Notes under the pieces: generated by a model | What the model saw: only the letters and a program-made list of their open reading frames with translations | Databases searched by the model: none | Told to the model about the DNA's origin: nothing | Origin: Ketobacter sp964016105 | Lineage (GTDB): Bacteria; Pseudomonadota; Gammaproteobacteria; Pseudomonadales; Ketobacteraceae | Reading direction: 5' to 3' | Assembly: GCA_964016105.1 (NCBI GenBank) | Contig: CAXHEX010000011.1 | Location: 130,043-194,042 of the forward strand | Length of the DNA: 64,000 bases | In this document: piece by piece, positions 42,862 through 51,432 of the stretch | How the letters are laid out: each line of letters starts with the position of its first letter | How positions within the stretch are numbered: position 1 is the first letter of the stretch | Translations under genes and position numbers: made by a program

Positions 42862-44130
42862 ATGGAAACTAATACGGAGCAAAAGCCCAGTCTGATTTTA
42901 ATCGGCAATGGCATGGCAGGCATTCGCACGCTTGAGGCACTCCTCAAACTCACACCAGATAAGTACGCCATAACCGTAATTGGGGAAGAGAGGTTAGGAA
43001 ACTATAACCGCATCATGCTATCTCCCGTGCTGGCTGGTGAAGAGAAGGTAAAAAACATCATATTGAACGACGACGATTGGTACCAATCCCACAACATTCA
43101 ATTCCACAAAGGTGACCCAGCGGTCAAGATTGACCGAGCAAAGCGCACCGTAACCCTGAAATCAGGCACCGAGCTACGTTACCAACGCTTGCTTCTGGCC
43201 ACGGGAGCCCGCCCATTTCGAATACCCGTTGCGGGAAACGACCTTAAAAACATCCTTACCTTTCGAGACGTGAAAGACGTCAATCAAATGATTGAGCTCA
43301 GCAAACAGAAGAAACACGCCCTGGTGGTGGGAGGCGGATTGCTGGGCCTGGAAGCAGCCAACGGCCTGAAAGCCCAGGGTATGGAGGTAACAGTGGCCCA
43401 CAGCAGCGACACCCTGCTGAACAGGCAACTTGACGCCACTGCCGGCCAATTATTGGAACGAACCCTTAAGGGAAAAGGCATTCAGTTTATTATGAATGCG
43501 CGCACATCCAGATTCAGCGGTAATACCCAAGGGGAAGTTTGTCGGGTTCATTTTAAAGACGGCCGCCATCTGGATACTGACATGGTAGTACTGGCAACGG
43601 GCATAACCCCTAACATTGAACTGGCCCAAAGCTGCGGACTGCAATGTGACAAAGGAATCGTTGTTGGGGACGATATGCAGACCTATGATCCGAGTATTTA
43701 CGCTGTAGGGGAATGCGTTCAACACAGAGGTGCACTTTTCGGCTTGGTAGCCCCTCTTTTTGATCAAGCGGAAGTGTGCGCCAATCACTTGGCCGAAATG
43801 GGTATTGGCCGCTACATTCCAAAAAGCCAGGCCACAAAACTTAAGATCACCGGCATTAACGCGTTTTCCGCCGGAAACTACCTGGGCGACGAAAACAGCG
43901 AGCAAATAACCTACCATGATCACGCTCAAGGCCACTACAAAAAACTGGTAATTGAAGGCCACCACCTTATTGGCACCGTTCTCTACGGAGACACTCAAGA
44001 TGGCCCTTGGCTTTTTGATTTAATACAAAACCATTCTGATATCGACGCGATTCGCGATCAATTGATTTTTGGCAAAGACTTTTGCCTTGATTTAAGCAAA
44101 GATGAATCCGAAGTTACGGCAGCAGCCTAA
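42862..44130 (+). CDS. nasB: NAD(P)/FAD-dependent reductase subunit of assimilatory nitrate reductase
   Basis: 422 aa from ATG 42862, with AGGAG upstream. It is like the N-terminal half of NirB: LILIGNGMAGIRTLEALL binds FAD, ALVVGGGLLGLEAANGLKAQG binds NAD(P)H, and IYAVGECVQHRGALFGLVAPLFDQA is the second FAD motif. No siroheme domain is present. It most likely passes electrons from NADH to the molybdoprotein encoded next. The nitrate reductase frame begins 29 bases before or 13 bases after its stop, so the two are coupled. The symbol follows the Klebsiella/Bacillus naming for this role and is tentative. Confidence 0.82.
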   Translation: METNTEQKPSLILIGNGMAGIRTLEALLKLTPDKYAITVIGEERLGNYNRIMLSPVLAGEEKVKNIILNDDDWYQSHNIQFHKGDPAVKIDRAKRTVTLKSGTELRYQRLLLATGARPFRIPVAGNDLKNILTFRDVKDVNQMIELSKQKKHALVVGGGLLGLEAANGLKAQGMEVTVAHSSDTLLNRQLDATAGQLLERTLKGKGIQFIMNARTSRFSGNTQGEVCRVHFKDGRHLDTDMVVLATGITPNIELAQSCGLQCDKGIVVGDDMQTYDPSIYAVGECVQHRGALFGLVAPLFDQAEVCANHLAEMGIGRYIPKSQATKLKITGINAFSAGNYLGDENSEQITYHDHAQGHYKKLVIEGHHLIGTVLYGDTQDGPWLFDLIQNHSDIDAIRDQLIFGKDFCLDLSKDESEVTAAA

Positions 44131-44143
44131 GGCGATCCAAACC

Positions 44144-46837
44144 ATGCTCCAGGGTAACCAACAAATTCTAACCACCTGCCCCTATTGTGGTGTGGGTTGT
44201 GGCATAGCAGCAAACCAGGAAACAGAAAATTTTGCCACAGTGAAGGGCGACCCGGACCACCCCGCCAACTTTGGCAAACTCTGCTCCAAAGGCTCCACCG
44301 TTGGCCAGACCCTTAGCAAGGAAACGCGCCTCCTACATCCCAGCATCAATGGTTTGCGGGCCACCATGGGCCAGGCAATCCACTATGTGGCAGACCAATT
44401 CAAACAGATAATTCAGCAACATGGACCCGATGCTGTGGCCTTCTATGTATCTGGCCAACTGCTTACGGAAGATTACTACGTTGCCAACAAATTGATGAAA
44501 GGCTTTATCGGTAGCGGCAATATCGACACCAACTCCAGGCTGTGCATGTCGTCCGCAGTGGTGGCCTACAAACGTGCCTTTGGTGAAGACGCCGTACCCG
44601 GCAGCTATAACGATTTGGAAATGGCAGACCTGCTGATACTGGCGGGTTCAAATGCGGCCTGGTGCCACCCCATTTTATTCCAACGAATTAAAGCCGCAAA
44701 AATCAAAAACCCAAACATGAAAGTAGTGGTAATCGATCCCCGCGAAACCGCCAGCTGTGAAATCGCCGACTTGCACTTGGCCCTAAAGCCCGGAACCGAC
44801 ATTACCCTATTCAATGGGCTGCTTGCCTACCTGCACCAAAACAAGCTCACTGACAGCCACTACATTGACCAATATTGTGATGGTTTCAACCAGGCCCTGG
44901 AGCACGCACTGGCGGACAGCCCGAATATCGAGACCGTTGCTTCTCACTGCGGCATTGCCCCAGAAAAAGTGACCGATTTTTTCCATTGGTTTGGTGCCAC
45001 CGAAAAAACCGTTACCTGCTTTTCTCAGGGTATTAACCAATCCCACCAGGGTAGCGACAAAGGCAATGCCATTATTAATTGCCACCTGGCCACTGGCCGG
45101 GTAGGCAAACCCGGTGCCACACCGTTTTCACTCACCGGCCAACCCAACGCTATGGGTGGCCGGGAAGTGGGAGGACTAGCAAACCAGCTTGCGGCCCATA
45201 TGGAATTTCATGAACAAGACATCGCTACCGTAGAAGATTTTTGGCAAGCACCCAACATGACCAAAGGCCCGGGCTTGAAAGCGGTGGATTTATTCCAGGC
45301 CATAGAACAAGGCAAGGTTAAGGCGGTTTGGATTATGGGAACCAACCCCATTGTGAGCTTGCCCAACACCAACCAGGTGGCGCGCGCCCTTAAAAAGGCC
45401 CAGTTGGTGGTGGCGTCGGACTGCGTGGCAGACACGGACACCAACAGCCTTGCTCACGTATTATTGCCCGCCACCGGCTGGGGCGAAAAAAACGGCACGG
45501 TTACCAATTCCGAGCGCCGCATATCACGGCAGCACAACCTGCATAAACCGTCTGGGGAAGCCTTGTCTGACTGGAGAATACTCACTCAGTTTGCCCATGA
45601 AATGGGGTGGTCAGATCAATTTAACTATGAGCATCCAGGGGATGTATTTCGTGAACACGCCGCTCTCACCCAATTTAACAAAGGCCACAAACAATTCAAT
45701 ATTGCTAGCCTGGCCCATCTGAGCGACGATGAATATGACCGGCTGCCACCAACCCAATGGCCCATTGAAAATAACCAGGGCACCGAGCGATTGTTTGCCG
45801 ACGGAATCTTTAGCACCCCAAATCGCAAGGCTCAATTTATTGCCGTAAGAGATCAGGGTATTGCCAATCCCACCTCCCAGCAGTGGCCCCTTGCCCTCAA
45901 TACAGGCCGGGTTCGCGACCAGTGGCACACCATGACCCGAACCGCCTTGGCTCCGCCGCTGAATGCCCATAAGCCAGAACCTTATGTTGAGATTAACCCC
46001 GAAACCGCCGCAGCTTACGCTATAACGAAAGACGACTATGTGACCATAAGCAGCCAGTGGGGCGAAGTAACCCTCAAACCCGACATCACCAGCAGCATTC
46101 AACCGGGCCAGCTTTTTGTGCCTATTCACTGGAATAAGCAGTGGGCACAAAGTGCCAATATTGGCCTGCTGGTGAACCCGGTTACGGATCCAATTTCAGG
46201 TCAACCGGAATCCAAACACACACCGTGCAATATACAGCCCTGGCAACCAGACTGGTGTGGGTTCTTGCTTAGCCGATATGAACTCCCCTTACCCCAGTGC
46301 CACTACGCCAGCAAAATTCTTGGGCAAAGCTTTTACCGCTATGAACTGGCAGGCCAGTTTGAGCCCCACAATGAACACGGCAAACCCTGGGCAACTCTGC
46401 AACAAAGCTTGACCCAATGGGGCTCATCGAATCTTTCAGATGAGCAAGGGGCTAAACTGCAGCTACAAACTTACCAGGATCCTGCTCGAAACAGCTACCG
46501 CTACGCCTGGGTGGACAACCAGGGCATAGTGGCCTGCCTTTATCTGGGCAGCAACAAAGCCAAATCGATTCTGGAGGCAGACCGGGCTTGGATCGCCTCG
46601 CTATTTCAGCAGCAGGAAATTGGCCCACTGGACCGCAAAGCATTACTGTCGGGTCGCAGCCCCGCAGGAGTGGAAGATTGCGGACGCATTGTGTGTGCCT
46701 GCTTTGGTGTGGGAGAAAAGACCATTATCAATGCCATTAAGGAACACAAACTCACTGACGCCGCCCAAGTGGGCAAACTACTTAAAGCAGGCACCAACTG
46801 TGGGTCCTGCGTGTCTGAGATAAAAGCTCTAATTTAA
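44144..46837 (+). CDS. nasA: Assimilatory nitrate reductase, molybdopterin catalytic subunit
   Basis: 897 aa from ATG 44144 (AAGGCGA upstream); ATG 44102, overlapping nasB, would give 911. The N-terminal 4Fe-4S cluster has C12, C15, C19 and C47. The bis-MGD domains show SRLCMSSAVVAYKRAFGEDAVPGSY, GINQSHQGSDKGNAIINCHLATGRVGKPG and ALNTGRVRDQWHTMTRT. The C-terminal 60 residues carry a BFD-like 2Fe-2S domain with CGRIVCAC...GTNCGSC, as in NasA of Klebsiella. It reduces nitrate to nitrite in the cytoplasm for nitrogen assimilation. NirBD downstream takes nitrite to ammonium. Confidence 0.95.
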   Translation: MLQGNQQILTTCPYCGVGCGIAANQETENFATVKGDPDHPANFGKLCSKGSTVGQTLSKETRLLHPSINGLRATMGQAIHYVADQFKQIIQQHGPDAVAFYVSGQLLTEDYYVANKLMKGFIGSGNIDTNSRLCMSSAVVAYKRAFGEDAVPGSYNDLEMADLLILAGSNAAWCHPILFQRIKAAKIKNPNMKVVVIDPRETASCEIADLHLALKPGTDITLFNGLLAYLHQNKLTDSHYIDQYCDGFNQALEHALADSPNIETVASHCGIAPEKVTDFFHWFGATEKTVTCFSQGINQSHQGSDKGNAIINCHLATGRVGKPGATPFSLTGQPNAMGGREVGGLANQLAAHMEFHEQDIATVEDFWQAPNMTKGPGLKAVDLFQAIEQGKVKAVWIMGTNPIVSLPNTNQVARALKKAQLVVASDCVADTDTNSLAHVLLPATGWGEKNGTVTNSERRISRQHNLHKPSGEALSDWRILTQFAHEMGWSDQFNYEHPGDVFREHAALTQFNKGHKQFNIASLAHLSDDEYDRLPPTQWPIENNQGTERLFADGIFSTPNRKAQFIAVRDQGIANPTSQQWPLALNTGRVRDQWHTMTRTALAPPLNAHKPEPYVEINPETAAAYAITKDDYVTISSQWGEVTLKPDITSSIQPGQLFVPIHWNKQWAQSANIGLLVNPVTDPISGQPESKHTPCNIQPWQPDWCGFLLSRYELPLPQCHYASKILGQSFYRYELAGQFEPHNEHGKPWATLQQSLTQWGSSNLSDEQGAKLQLQTYQDPARNSYRYAWVDNQGIVACLYLGSNKAKSILEADRAWIASLFQQQEIGPLDRKALLSGRSPAGVEDCGRIVCACFGVGEKTIINAIKEHKLTDAAQVGKLLKAGTNCGSCVSEIKALI

Positions 46838-46865
46838 CGACCCGGTGCAACACAACACTATCCGC

Positions 46866-46903
46866 CCCACCTAAGCGCAAAAGGCTTAGGTGGGCGACCC
46901 ACC
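46866..46903 (+). terminator. Strong hairpin after nasA with an overlapping alternative stem
   Basis: CCCACCTAAGC (46866-46876) pairs perfectly with GCTTAGGTGGG (46884-46894). GGTGGG (46889-46894) can instead pair with CCCACC (46898-46903) around CGA. No T-tract follows, so this may be a stability element or attenuator rather than a plain terminator. Confidence 0.5.
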
Positions 46904-47144
46904 CCTAAAGCCTGCTGCCAAAGACAGTAACCAAACAGACCTCCCACAACAAAAAAACGACCCTTAATAATGCACATACATAGCCAGCTCGACCCCATAT
47001 AGTGCTTTTTAATTTTTCCACCCCAACCCATTACGCACCATTATCATGCATCAAAGACAAAATCACGACTCATAATAATGCATTTCGGTCCCCGCATGCC
47101 TTTATAGGAGTAAAAAAAACACAAAACCTAAAAAAAACCTCAAC

Positions 47145-47160
47145 TGGCACATAAGGTGCT
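47145..47160 (+). promoter_or_regulatory. Sigma-54 promoter of nirBD
   Basis: TGGCACATAAGGTGCT has GG and GC at the right spacing; the start would be near 47171, giving an 88-base leader. GCACCATTATCATGCA (47035-47050), about 110 bases upstream, has one good NtrC half site. The rest of the gap 46904-47144 shows nothing else. Confidence 0.75.
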
Positions 47161-47258
47161 TTCCACAAACCTATTAAATCCAGGCTTTGCACCTTGGACG
47201 GGGTTAATCCGAACAACATCAAGCATGTTATTTGTCGGCTAATAGAGTGGAGACTGTT

Positions 47259-49793
47259 GTGAGCAAGCAAAAGTTAGTTGTTATTGGTAATGGCATGGTA
47301 GGCCAAAAATTCCTTGAGCAGTTTGCCAGTAAAGAGCAAGCCGCTCAGTTTCAGATCACCACCTTCTGTGAAGAAATTCGGCCTGCTTACGATCGAGTTC
47401 AGCTGTCATCTTATTTTTCCGGCAAAACCGCAGAAGACCTATCCTTGGTGGAAAGTGGCTTTTTTGAAAATAACCAGATCGACGTACGATTGGGTGACAA
47501 GGCGGCTTCCATCGATCGGGAAAAGAAGCATGTCATTTCTGAGAAAGGCCAAATTGTTCCCTATGACAAATTGGTTTTAGCCACAGGCTCCTACCCTTTT
47601 GTTCCGCCAATTCCAGGCAAAGATCGCCCCGAATGTTTGGTTTACCGAACCATAGAAGACCTGGAAGCCATTGAAGCCACTGCTGCCAAAAGCAAAGTGG
47701 GTGTGGTCGTCGGGGGCGGTCTGCTTGGCCTAGAAGCAGCTAAAGCGCTAAAAGACCTGGGCTTGGAAACCCACGTGGTGGAATTCGCACCACGATTGAT
47801 GGCAGTACAAATCGACGAAGGTGGCGGCGAAATGCTGCGCACCATGATCGAAGAACTTGGCGTAACCGTTCACACAGAGAAAAACACCAAAGTCATTGAA
47901 GACGGCGAAAGCTGCAAAATGAAGATGTGCTTTGCCGACGGCAGCGAACTGGAAACGGACATGATTTTGTTTTCCGCCGGTATCCGACCTCAGGATGAGC
48001 TGGCGCGACAGTCGGCTTTGCAGATGGGGGATCGCGGCGGCATCACCATAGACAATCACTGCCAAACCTCTGATGAAGACATCTATGCCATTGGCGAGTG
48101 TGCCCTGTGGGATAACCGTATTTTCGGTTTGGTGGCACCGGGCTATCAAATGTCCCAGGTTGCTGCCGACGCCATTGCTGGCGACACCGCTTCGGAATTT
48201 ACCGGCGCCGACATGAGCACCAAGCTGAAATTAATGGGCGTGGACGTGGCCAGCATCGGCGATGCACACGGCCGCACCGAAGGCGCCCAAAGCTATACCT
48301 TCACCGACGAGCACGATCAGGTATACAAAAAGATCGTGGTCAGTAAGGATGCAAAGCATTTATTGGGCGCCGTATTAATCGGTGACGCAGAAAGCTATGG
48401 CACCCTGCTGCAGATGATGCTCAACGATATTGAGCTTCCAGAATACCCTGATGCGCTGATTCTTCCTCAACGAGATGGAGCCGCTGCACCCGCCATGGGC
48501 GTGGACAAACTACCGGATGGTGCGCAGATATGCTCATGTAACAATGTGACCAAAGGCGACCTGTGTGCGGCGGTACAGGGTGGTATTACCGATTTAGGTG
48601 AACTCAAGTCCGCCACCAAAGCGGCCACCAGCTGTGGCGGCTGTGCCGCGCTGGTAGGACAGGTGATGAACGCAGAGCTGGAAAAGCTCGGTATTGAAGT
48701 TAAGAAAGACCTGTGCGAACACTTCCCCTACTCTCGCCAAGAGCTATACCATCTGGTTCGAGTGGATGGCATCAAGAGTTTTGGCGAGCTAATTGAAAAA
48801 CACGGTAAAGGCAAAGGTTGCGATATCTGCAAACCCACCGCCGCTTCCATTTTGGCTTCCTGCTGGAACGACCACGTTATGGATGCACCATTGGCAGGTC
48901 TCCAGGACACCAATGACTACTACATGGCCAATATGCAAAAAGATGGCACCTACTCTGTGGTACCCCGGGTTCCTGGCGGTGAAATCACTCCAGAGGGGCT
49001 TATTGCCATTGGTGAAGTGGGCAAGAAGTACGGCCTTTACACCAAGATCACCGGCGGTCAACGTATCGACCTGTTCGGCGCTCAAGTGAACCAACTCCCC
49101 TTGATCTGGAAAGAGCTTATTGACGCTGGATTTGAAAGTGGCCACGCCTATGGCAAGGCCATGCGTACGGTAAAAAGCTGCGTGGGGTCAACTTGGTGTC
49201 GCTACGGTGTTCAGGACAGCGTAGGGATGGCCATTCAGGTGGAAAAACGGTACCGGGGATTACGCTCTCCTCACAAAATTAAACTGGCGGTATCCGGCTG
49301 TACCCGAGAGTGTGCAGAAGCCCAATGCAAAGACGTGGGCGTGATTGCAACGGAGAAAGGCTGGAATTTATACGTGTGCGGAAATGGTGGCATGAAGCCA
49401 CGTCACGCCGACCTGTTTGCGTCTGATATTGACGATGAAACCCTGATTAAATACATCGATCGCTTTTTGATGTTCTACATCAAAACCGCAGACCGTTTAC
49501 AACGTACATCCGTTTGGATGGACAACCTTGAGGGTGGCTTGGATTACCTAAAGGATGTGGTAATCAATGACTCCCTTGGACTGGGAGAAGAGCTGGAAAA
49601 ACAGATGGAATACCTGGTGGACACCTATCAATGCGAGTGGAAGACCGCCATCGAAGACCCCGAGAAACTAAAGCGTTTCCGTCACTTTGTTAACGATGAT
49701 GCCAGCGACAACAACGTGGTATTTGTTAAAGAGCGGGGCCAAATTCGACCAGCTACCCAAGATGAAAAACGAATCGACACGGTTGCCGTTTAG
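47259..49793 (+). CDS. nirB: NADH-dependent nitrite reductase, large subunit
   Basis: 844 aa from GTG 47259, with GTGGAG upstream (a TTG at 47232 is possible). NirB reduces nitrite to ammonium. KLVVIGNGMVGQKFLEQF binds FAD and VGVVVGGGLLGLEAAKAL binds NADH. The BFD-type 2Fe-2S domain has CSCNNVTKGDLCAAV...SCGGCAAL. The C-terminal siroheme/4Fe-4S domain shows GSTWCRYGVQDSVGMA and LAVSGCTRECAEAQCKDVGV. nirD follows after 18 bases. Control by its own sigma-54 promoter is likely. Confidence 0.97.
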   Translation: MSKQKLVVIGNGMVGQKFLEQFASKEQAAQFQITTFCEEIRPAYDRVQLSSYFSGKTAEDLSLVESGFFENNQIDVRLGDKAASIDREKKHVISEKGQIVPYDKLVLATGSYPFVPPIPGKDRPECLVYRTIEDLEAIEATAAKSKVGVVVGGGLLGLEAAKALKDLGLETHVVEFAPRLMAVQIDEGGGEMLRTMIEELGVTVHTEKNTKVIEDGESCKMKMCFADGSELETDMILFSAGIRPQDELARQSALQMGDRGGITIDNHCQTSDEDIYAIGECALWDNRIFGLVAPGYQMSQVAADAIAGDTASEFTGADMSTKLKLMGVDVASIGDAHGRTEGAQSYTFTDEHDQVYKKIVVSKDAKHLLGAVLIGDAESYGTLLQMMLNDIELPEYPDALILPQRDGAAAPAMGVDKLPDGAQICSCNNVTKGDLCAAVQGGITDLGELKSATKAATSCGGCAALVGQVMNAELEKLGIEVKKDLCEHFPYSRQELYHLVRVDGIKSFGELIEKHGKGKGCDICKPTAASILASCWNDHVMDAPLAGLQDTNDYYMANMQKDGTYSVVPRVPGGEITPEGLIAIGEVGKKYGLYTKITGGQRIDLFGAQVNQLPLIWKELIDAGFESGHAYGKAMRTVKSCVGSTWCRYGVQDSVGMAIQVEKRYRGLRSPHKIKLAVSGCTRECAEAQCKDVGVIATEKGWNLYVCGNGGMKPRHADLFASDIDDETLIKYIDRFLMFYIKTADRLQRTSVWMDNLEGGLDYLKDVVINDSLGLGEELEKQMEYLVDTYQCEWKTAIEDPEKLKRFRHFVNDDASDNNVVFVKERGQIRPATQDEKRIDTVAV

Positions 49794-49811
49794 TCGGCCC
49801 AGGAGTACACA

Positions 49812-50162
49812 ATGAGTTCCACAGATAACGCCAATTGGATACCGGTTTGTGAAATGGATGACCTGCTGACCAACGTAGGTGTATGTGCCAAAGTTCAAGA
49901 GAAGCAGGTAGCCATCTTCAAATTAGCAGGACAAAACGGTGGCACTCAATTATATGCCATCGACAACCACGACCCTTTTAGCGATGCAAATGTTCTGTCC
50001 CGCGGCATCGTAGGGGATTTAAAAGGGCGCGATGTGGTTGCCTCGCCCATATACAAACATCACTTTGACCTGAATACAGGGGAATGTCTGGAGGAAGAAA
50101 AACAGATTCCCGTATATCAAGTTCGAGAAAACAGCGGAAAAATTGAGGTGCTACTGGACTAG
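49812..50162 (+). CDS. nirD: Nitrite reductase small subunit
   Basis: 116 aa, normal length. NirD has a Rieske-like fold without the iron-sulfur ligands and is needed for NirB activity. WIPVCEMDDLLTNVGVCAK, LYAIDNHDPFSDANVLSRGIVGD and VVASPIYKHHFDLNTGECLEE are the family signature. CCAGGAGTACAC supplies the ribosome binding site. Confidence 0.95.
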   Translation: MSSTDNANWIPVCEMDDLLTNVGVCAKVQEKQVAIFKLAGQNGGTQLYAIDNHDPFSDANVLSRGIVGDLKGRDVVASPIYKHHFDLNTGECLEEEKQIPVYQVRENSGKIEVLLD

Positions 50163-50357
50163 CGTCTCACAGAATCGAGTGCGGGTAATTGGCCTTGTCC
50201 GCACTTGATACGCTCGCGCTTTGGCCGGTGTGGGCGTGTTGCAACCCAACTTCGAAAGAGGTTGGTTCTTGGCTGGCTAGCAGGTGGAAATAAGCGATAC
50301 CGAACTCCCCTTTATACCCTTGAAGGTAATTTCCACAATCTGCTAGCCCAGCCAGCT
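50163..50357. other. Highly structured intergenic region after nirD
   Basis: Three consecutive inverted repeats fill this gap. TCGAGTGCGG/CCGCACTTGA (50175-50184/50199-50208) is enclosed by AGCGT/ACGCT (50161-50165/50210-50214). CCAAC/GTTGG lies at 50246-50265. A long cruciform has outer arms GGCTGGCTAGCAG/CTGCTAGCCCAGCC (50271-50283/50340-50353) and inner arms TGGAAAT/ATTTCCA (50285-50291/50329-50335). None ends in a T-tract on the plus strand. It may be a 3' structure of nirBD, a small RNA or a mobile repeat remnant. Confidence 0.6.
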
Positions 50358-50633
50358 TTAACCTAAGACTATATTGTAATCCTGATCCACAATTTCATGA
50401 ACCACAAAACTCTGCTTATCGAGCCAACGCACCACGTTTCTGGATGGATCGCAAATCAGGCGATGAAAATACTTTTCCATAGCACCCAGACAATCCAGGT
50501 GGCTGCCTTTATGGAGAACCACCTCCCTACCACTGGTGTACTGGCAAACCAGCTCGAAACAGTCACTCATATTACTCAAGGCTGCATCAATCTGCTTAAC
50601 ACAGCAATTGAAGGTGTTCACTTTCTTCATCAT
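50358..50633 (-). CDS. Hypothetical 91-aa protein, paralogue of the 50776 gene
   Basis: 91 aa, no signal peptide, six cysteines. GGGA precedes the ATG on the minus strand. Residues from about 26 on follow the pattern [FY]-x-[LV]-x3-[YF]-T-x-G-x3-V-L-x2-G-x4-C-x3-[MI]-[ED]-[KR]-Y-[FY]-H-x12-W-x-D-x2-[ST]-F-x-V, which the neighbouring 91-aa protein shares with identical spacing. The two are therefore paralogues from a duplication. I do not recognise the family. A plus-strand frame in the same place is less convincing. Confidence 0.6.
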   Translation of the reverse strand: MMKKVNTFNCCVKQIDAALSNMSDCFELVCQYTSGREVVLHKGSHLDCLGAMEKYFHRLICDPSRNVVRWLDKQSFVVHEIVDQDYNIVLG

Positions 50634-50775
50634 TAAGCCGTCCCTATATCAATCATTTAAATTTGGTCTTCACTGCTTTGGACGGAAAAATAGTGTAGAA
50701 AGTTACAGAAAATCTTGAAATTGGTATTAAGTCACAAACCAAGCTGGAAAAATACCGAAGCTGCGGCCTCTGCCC

Positions 50776-51051
50776 CTAAGCAGCCTCGTCAGAATGAAAC
50801 GGGATGGAGTTTGCATCGTAGACTTCGAAGGTATTCTCATCGCTCCAGAAGGCCTGGTAACGCCTTTGTTGTTTATTTACATGGTGGTAGTAGCGATCAA
50901 TAGACGAACGGCAGGCGTAATAGCACCCTTCTGACAACACATCCCACTCGCCATCGGTAAAATGGCGCTCCACCTGGTATTTTTGCCAATCACCCACTTT
51001 TGCATTTTCGATCTTTCTTAAATGACAGGTATAAATCACTTCATATTTCAT
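50776..51051 (-). CDS. Hypothetical 91-aa protein, paralogue of the 50358 gene
   Basis: 91 aa, begins MKYEVIYTCHLRKIENAKVG; strongly aromatic and charged with no membrane segment. GAGGT lies nine bases before the ATG. It shares the spaced motif T-x-G-x3-V-L-x2-G-x4-C ... YYHH ... W-x-D-x2-T-F-x-V with the 50358 product. Both lie on the same strand, 142 bases apart, upstream (divergently) of the ATPase-channel operon. Function is unknown. Confidence 0.65.
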   Translation of the reverse strand: MKYEVIYTCHLRKIENAKVGDWQKYQVERHFTDGEWDVLSEGCYYACRSSIDRYYHHVNKQQRRYQAFWSDENTFEVYDANSIPFHSDEAA

Positions 51052-51318
51052 TGGCTAGCACCTCTTCTCTTCCGTTTCATTATTCTCCTATTTGGGCGTA
51101 ATGAAACTGATAGAAGTCACATATTATTATTTGTATCCACTATAGCCGCGATCTCCCAATACTCCAATCCCACCGCAAAAATGCCAAATCTAGCCCATTG
51201 GCGCAACAGCATGGTAAAAAGATACAAAATATTTGTGAAAAGGTGAAAGTTTGTCCACTATGGGAATTTCGGCCCTTGGGATCTTTCGACACATTGAGGC
51301 TAGGGAAGGGGTAATTAA

Positions 51319-51432
51319 ATGACTAGATTGGGTTTAGAAACGTTCGGATTTTGGCCAACGGTCATGGCCATGCCAGATTTGATGGCTGCGACCATTTATT
51401 GGGTGATTAAATATGGGATCAATCAACAGTGA
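51319..51432 (+). CDS. 37-aa peptide leading the ATPase-channel operon
   Basis: The frame MTRLGLETFGFWPTVMAMPD... ends INQQ-stop. GGAAGGGG lies about eight bases before the ATG. Its TGA stop (51430-51432) overlaps the GTG start (51429-51431) of the ATPase gene as GTGA, the classical arrangement for translational coupling. The ATPase start has a weak ribosome binding site of its own, supporting a coupling role. The hydrophobic middle could also be a short membrane peptide. The gap 51052-51318 otherwise holds no gene. Confidence 0.6.
   Translation: MTRLGLETFGFWPTVMAMPDLMAATIYWVIKYGINQQ

Noticed and set aside
43450..43998. 182-aa minus-strand frame inside the FAD reductase gene
   Set aside because: Shadow of the reductase, which has clear FAD and NAD motifs in the other frame.
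45611..46150. 179-aa minus-strand frame inside nasA
   Set aside because: It lies wholly within the nitrate reductase coding sequence and has no recognisable domain or ribosome binding site.
50397..50636. 79-aa plus-strand frame opposite the 50358 gene
   Set aside because: The minus-strand frame has a ribosome binding site and a paralogue next door; this one has neither.
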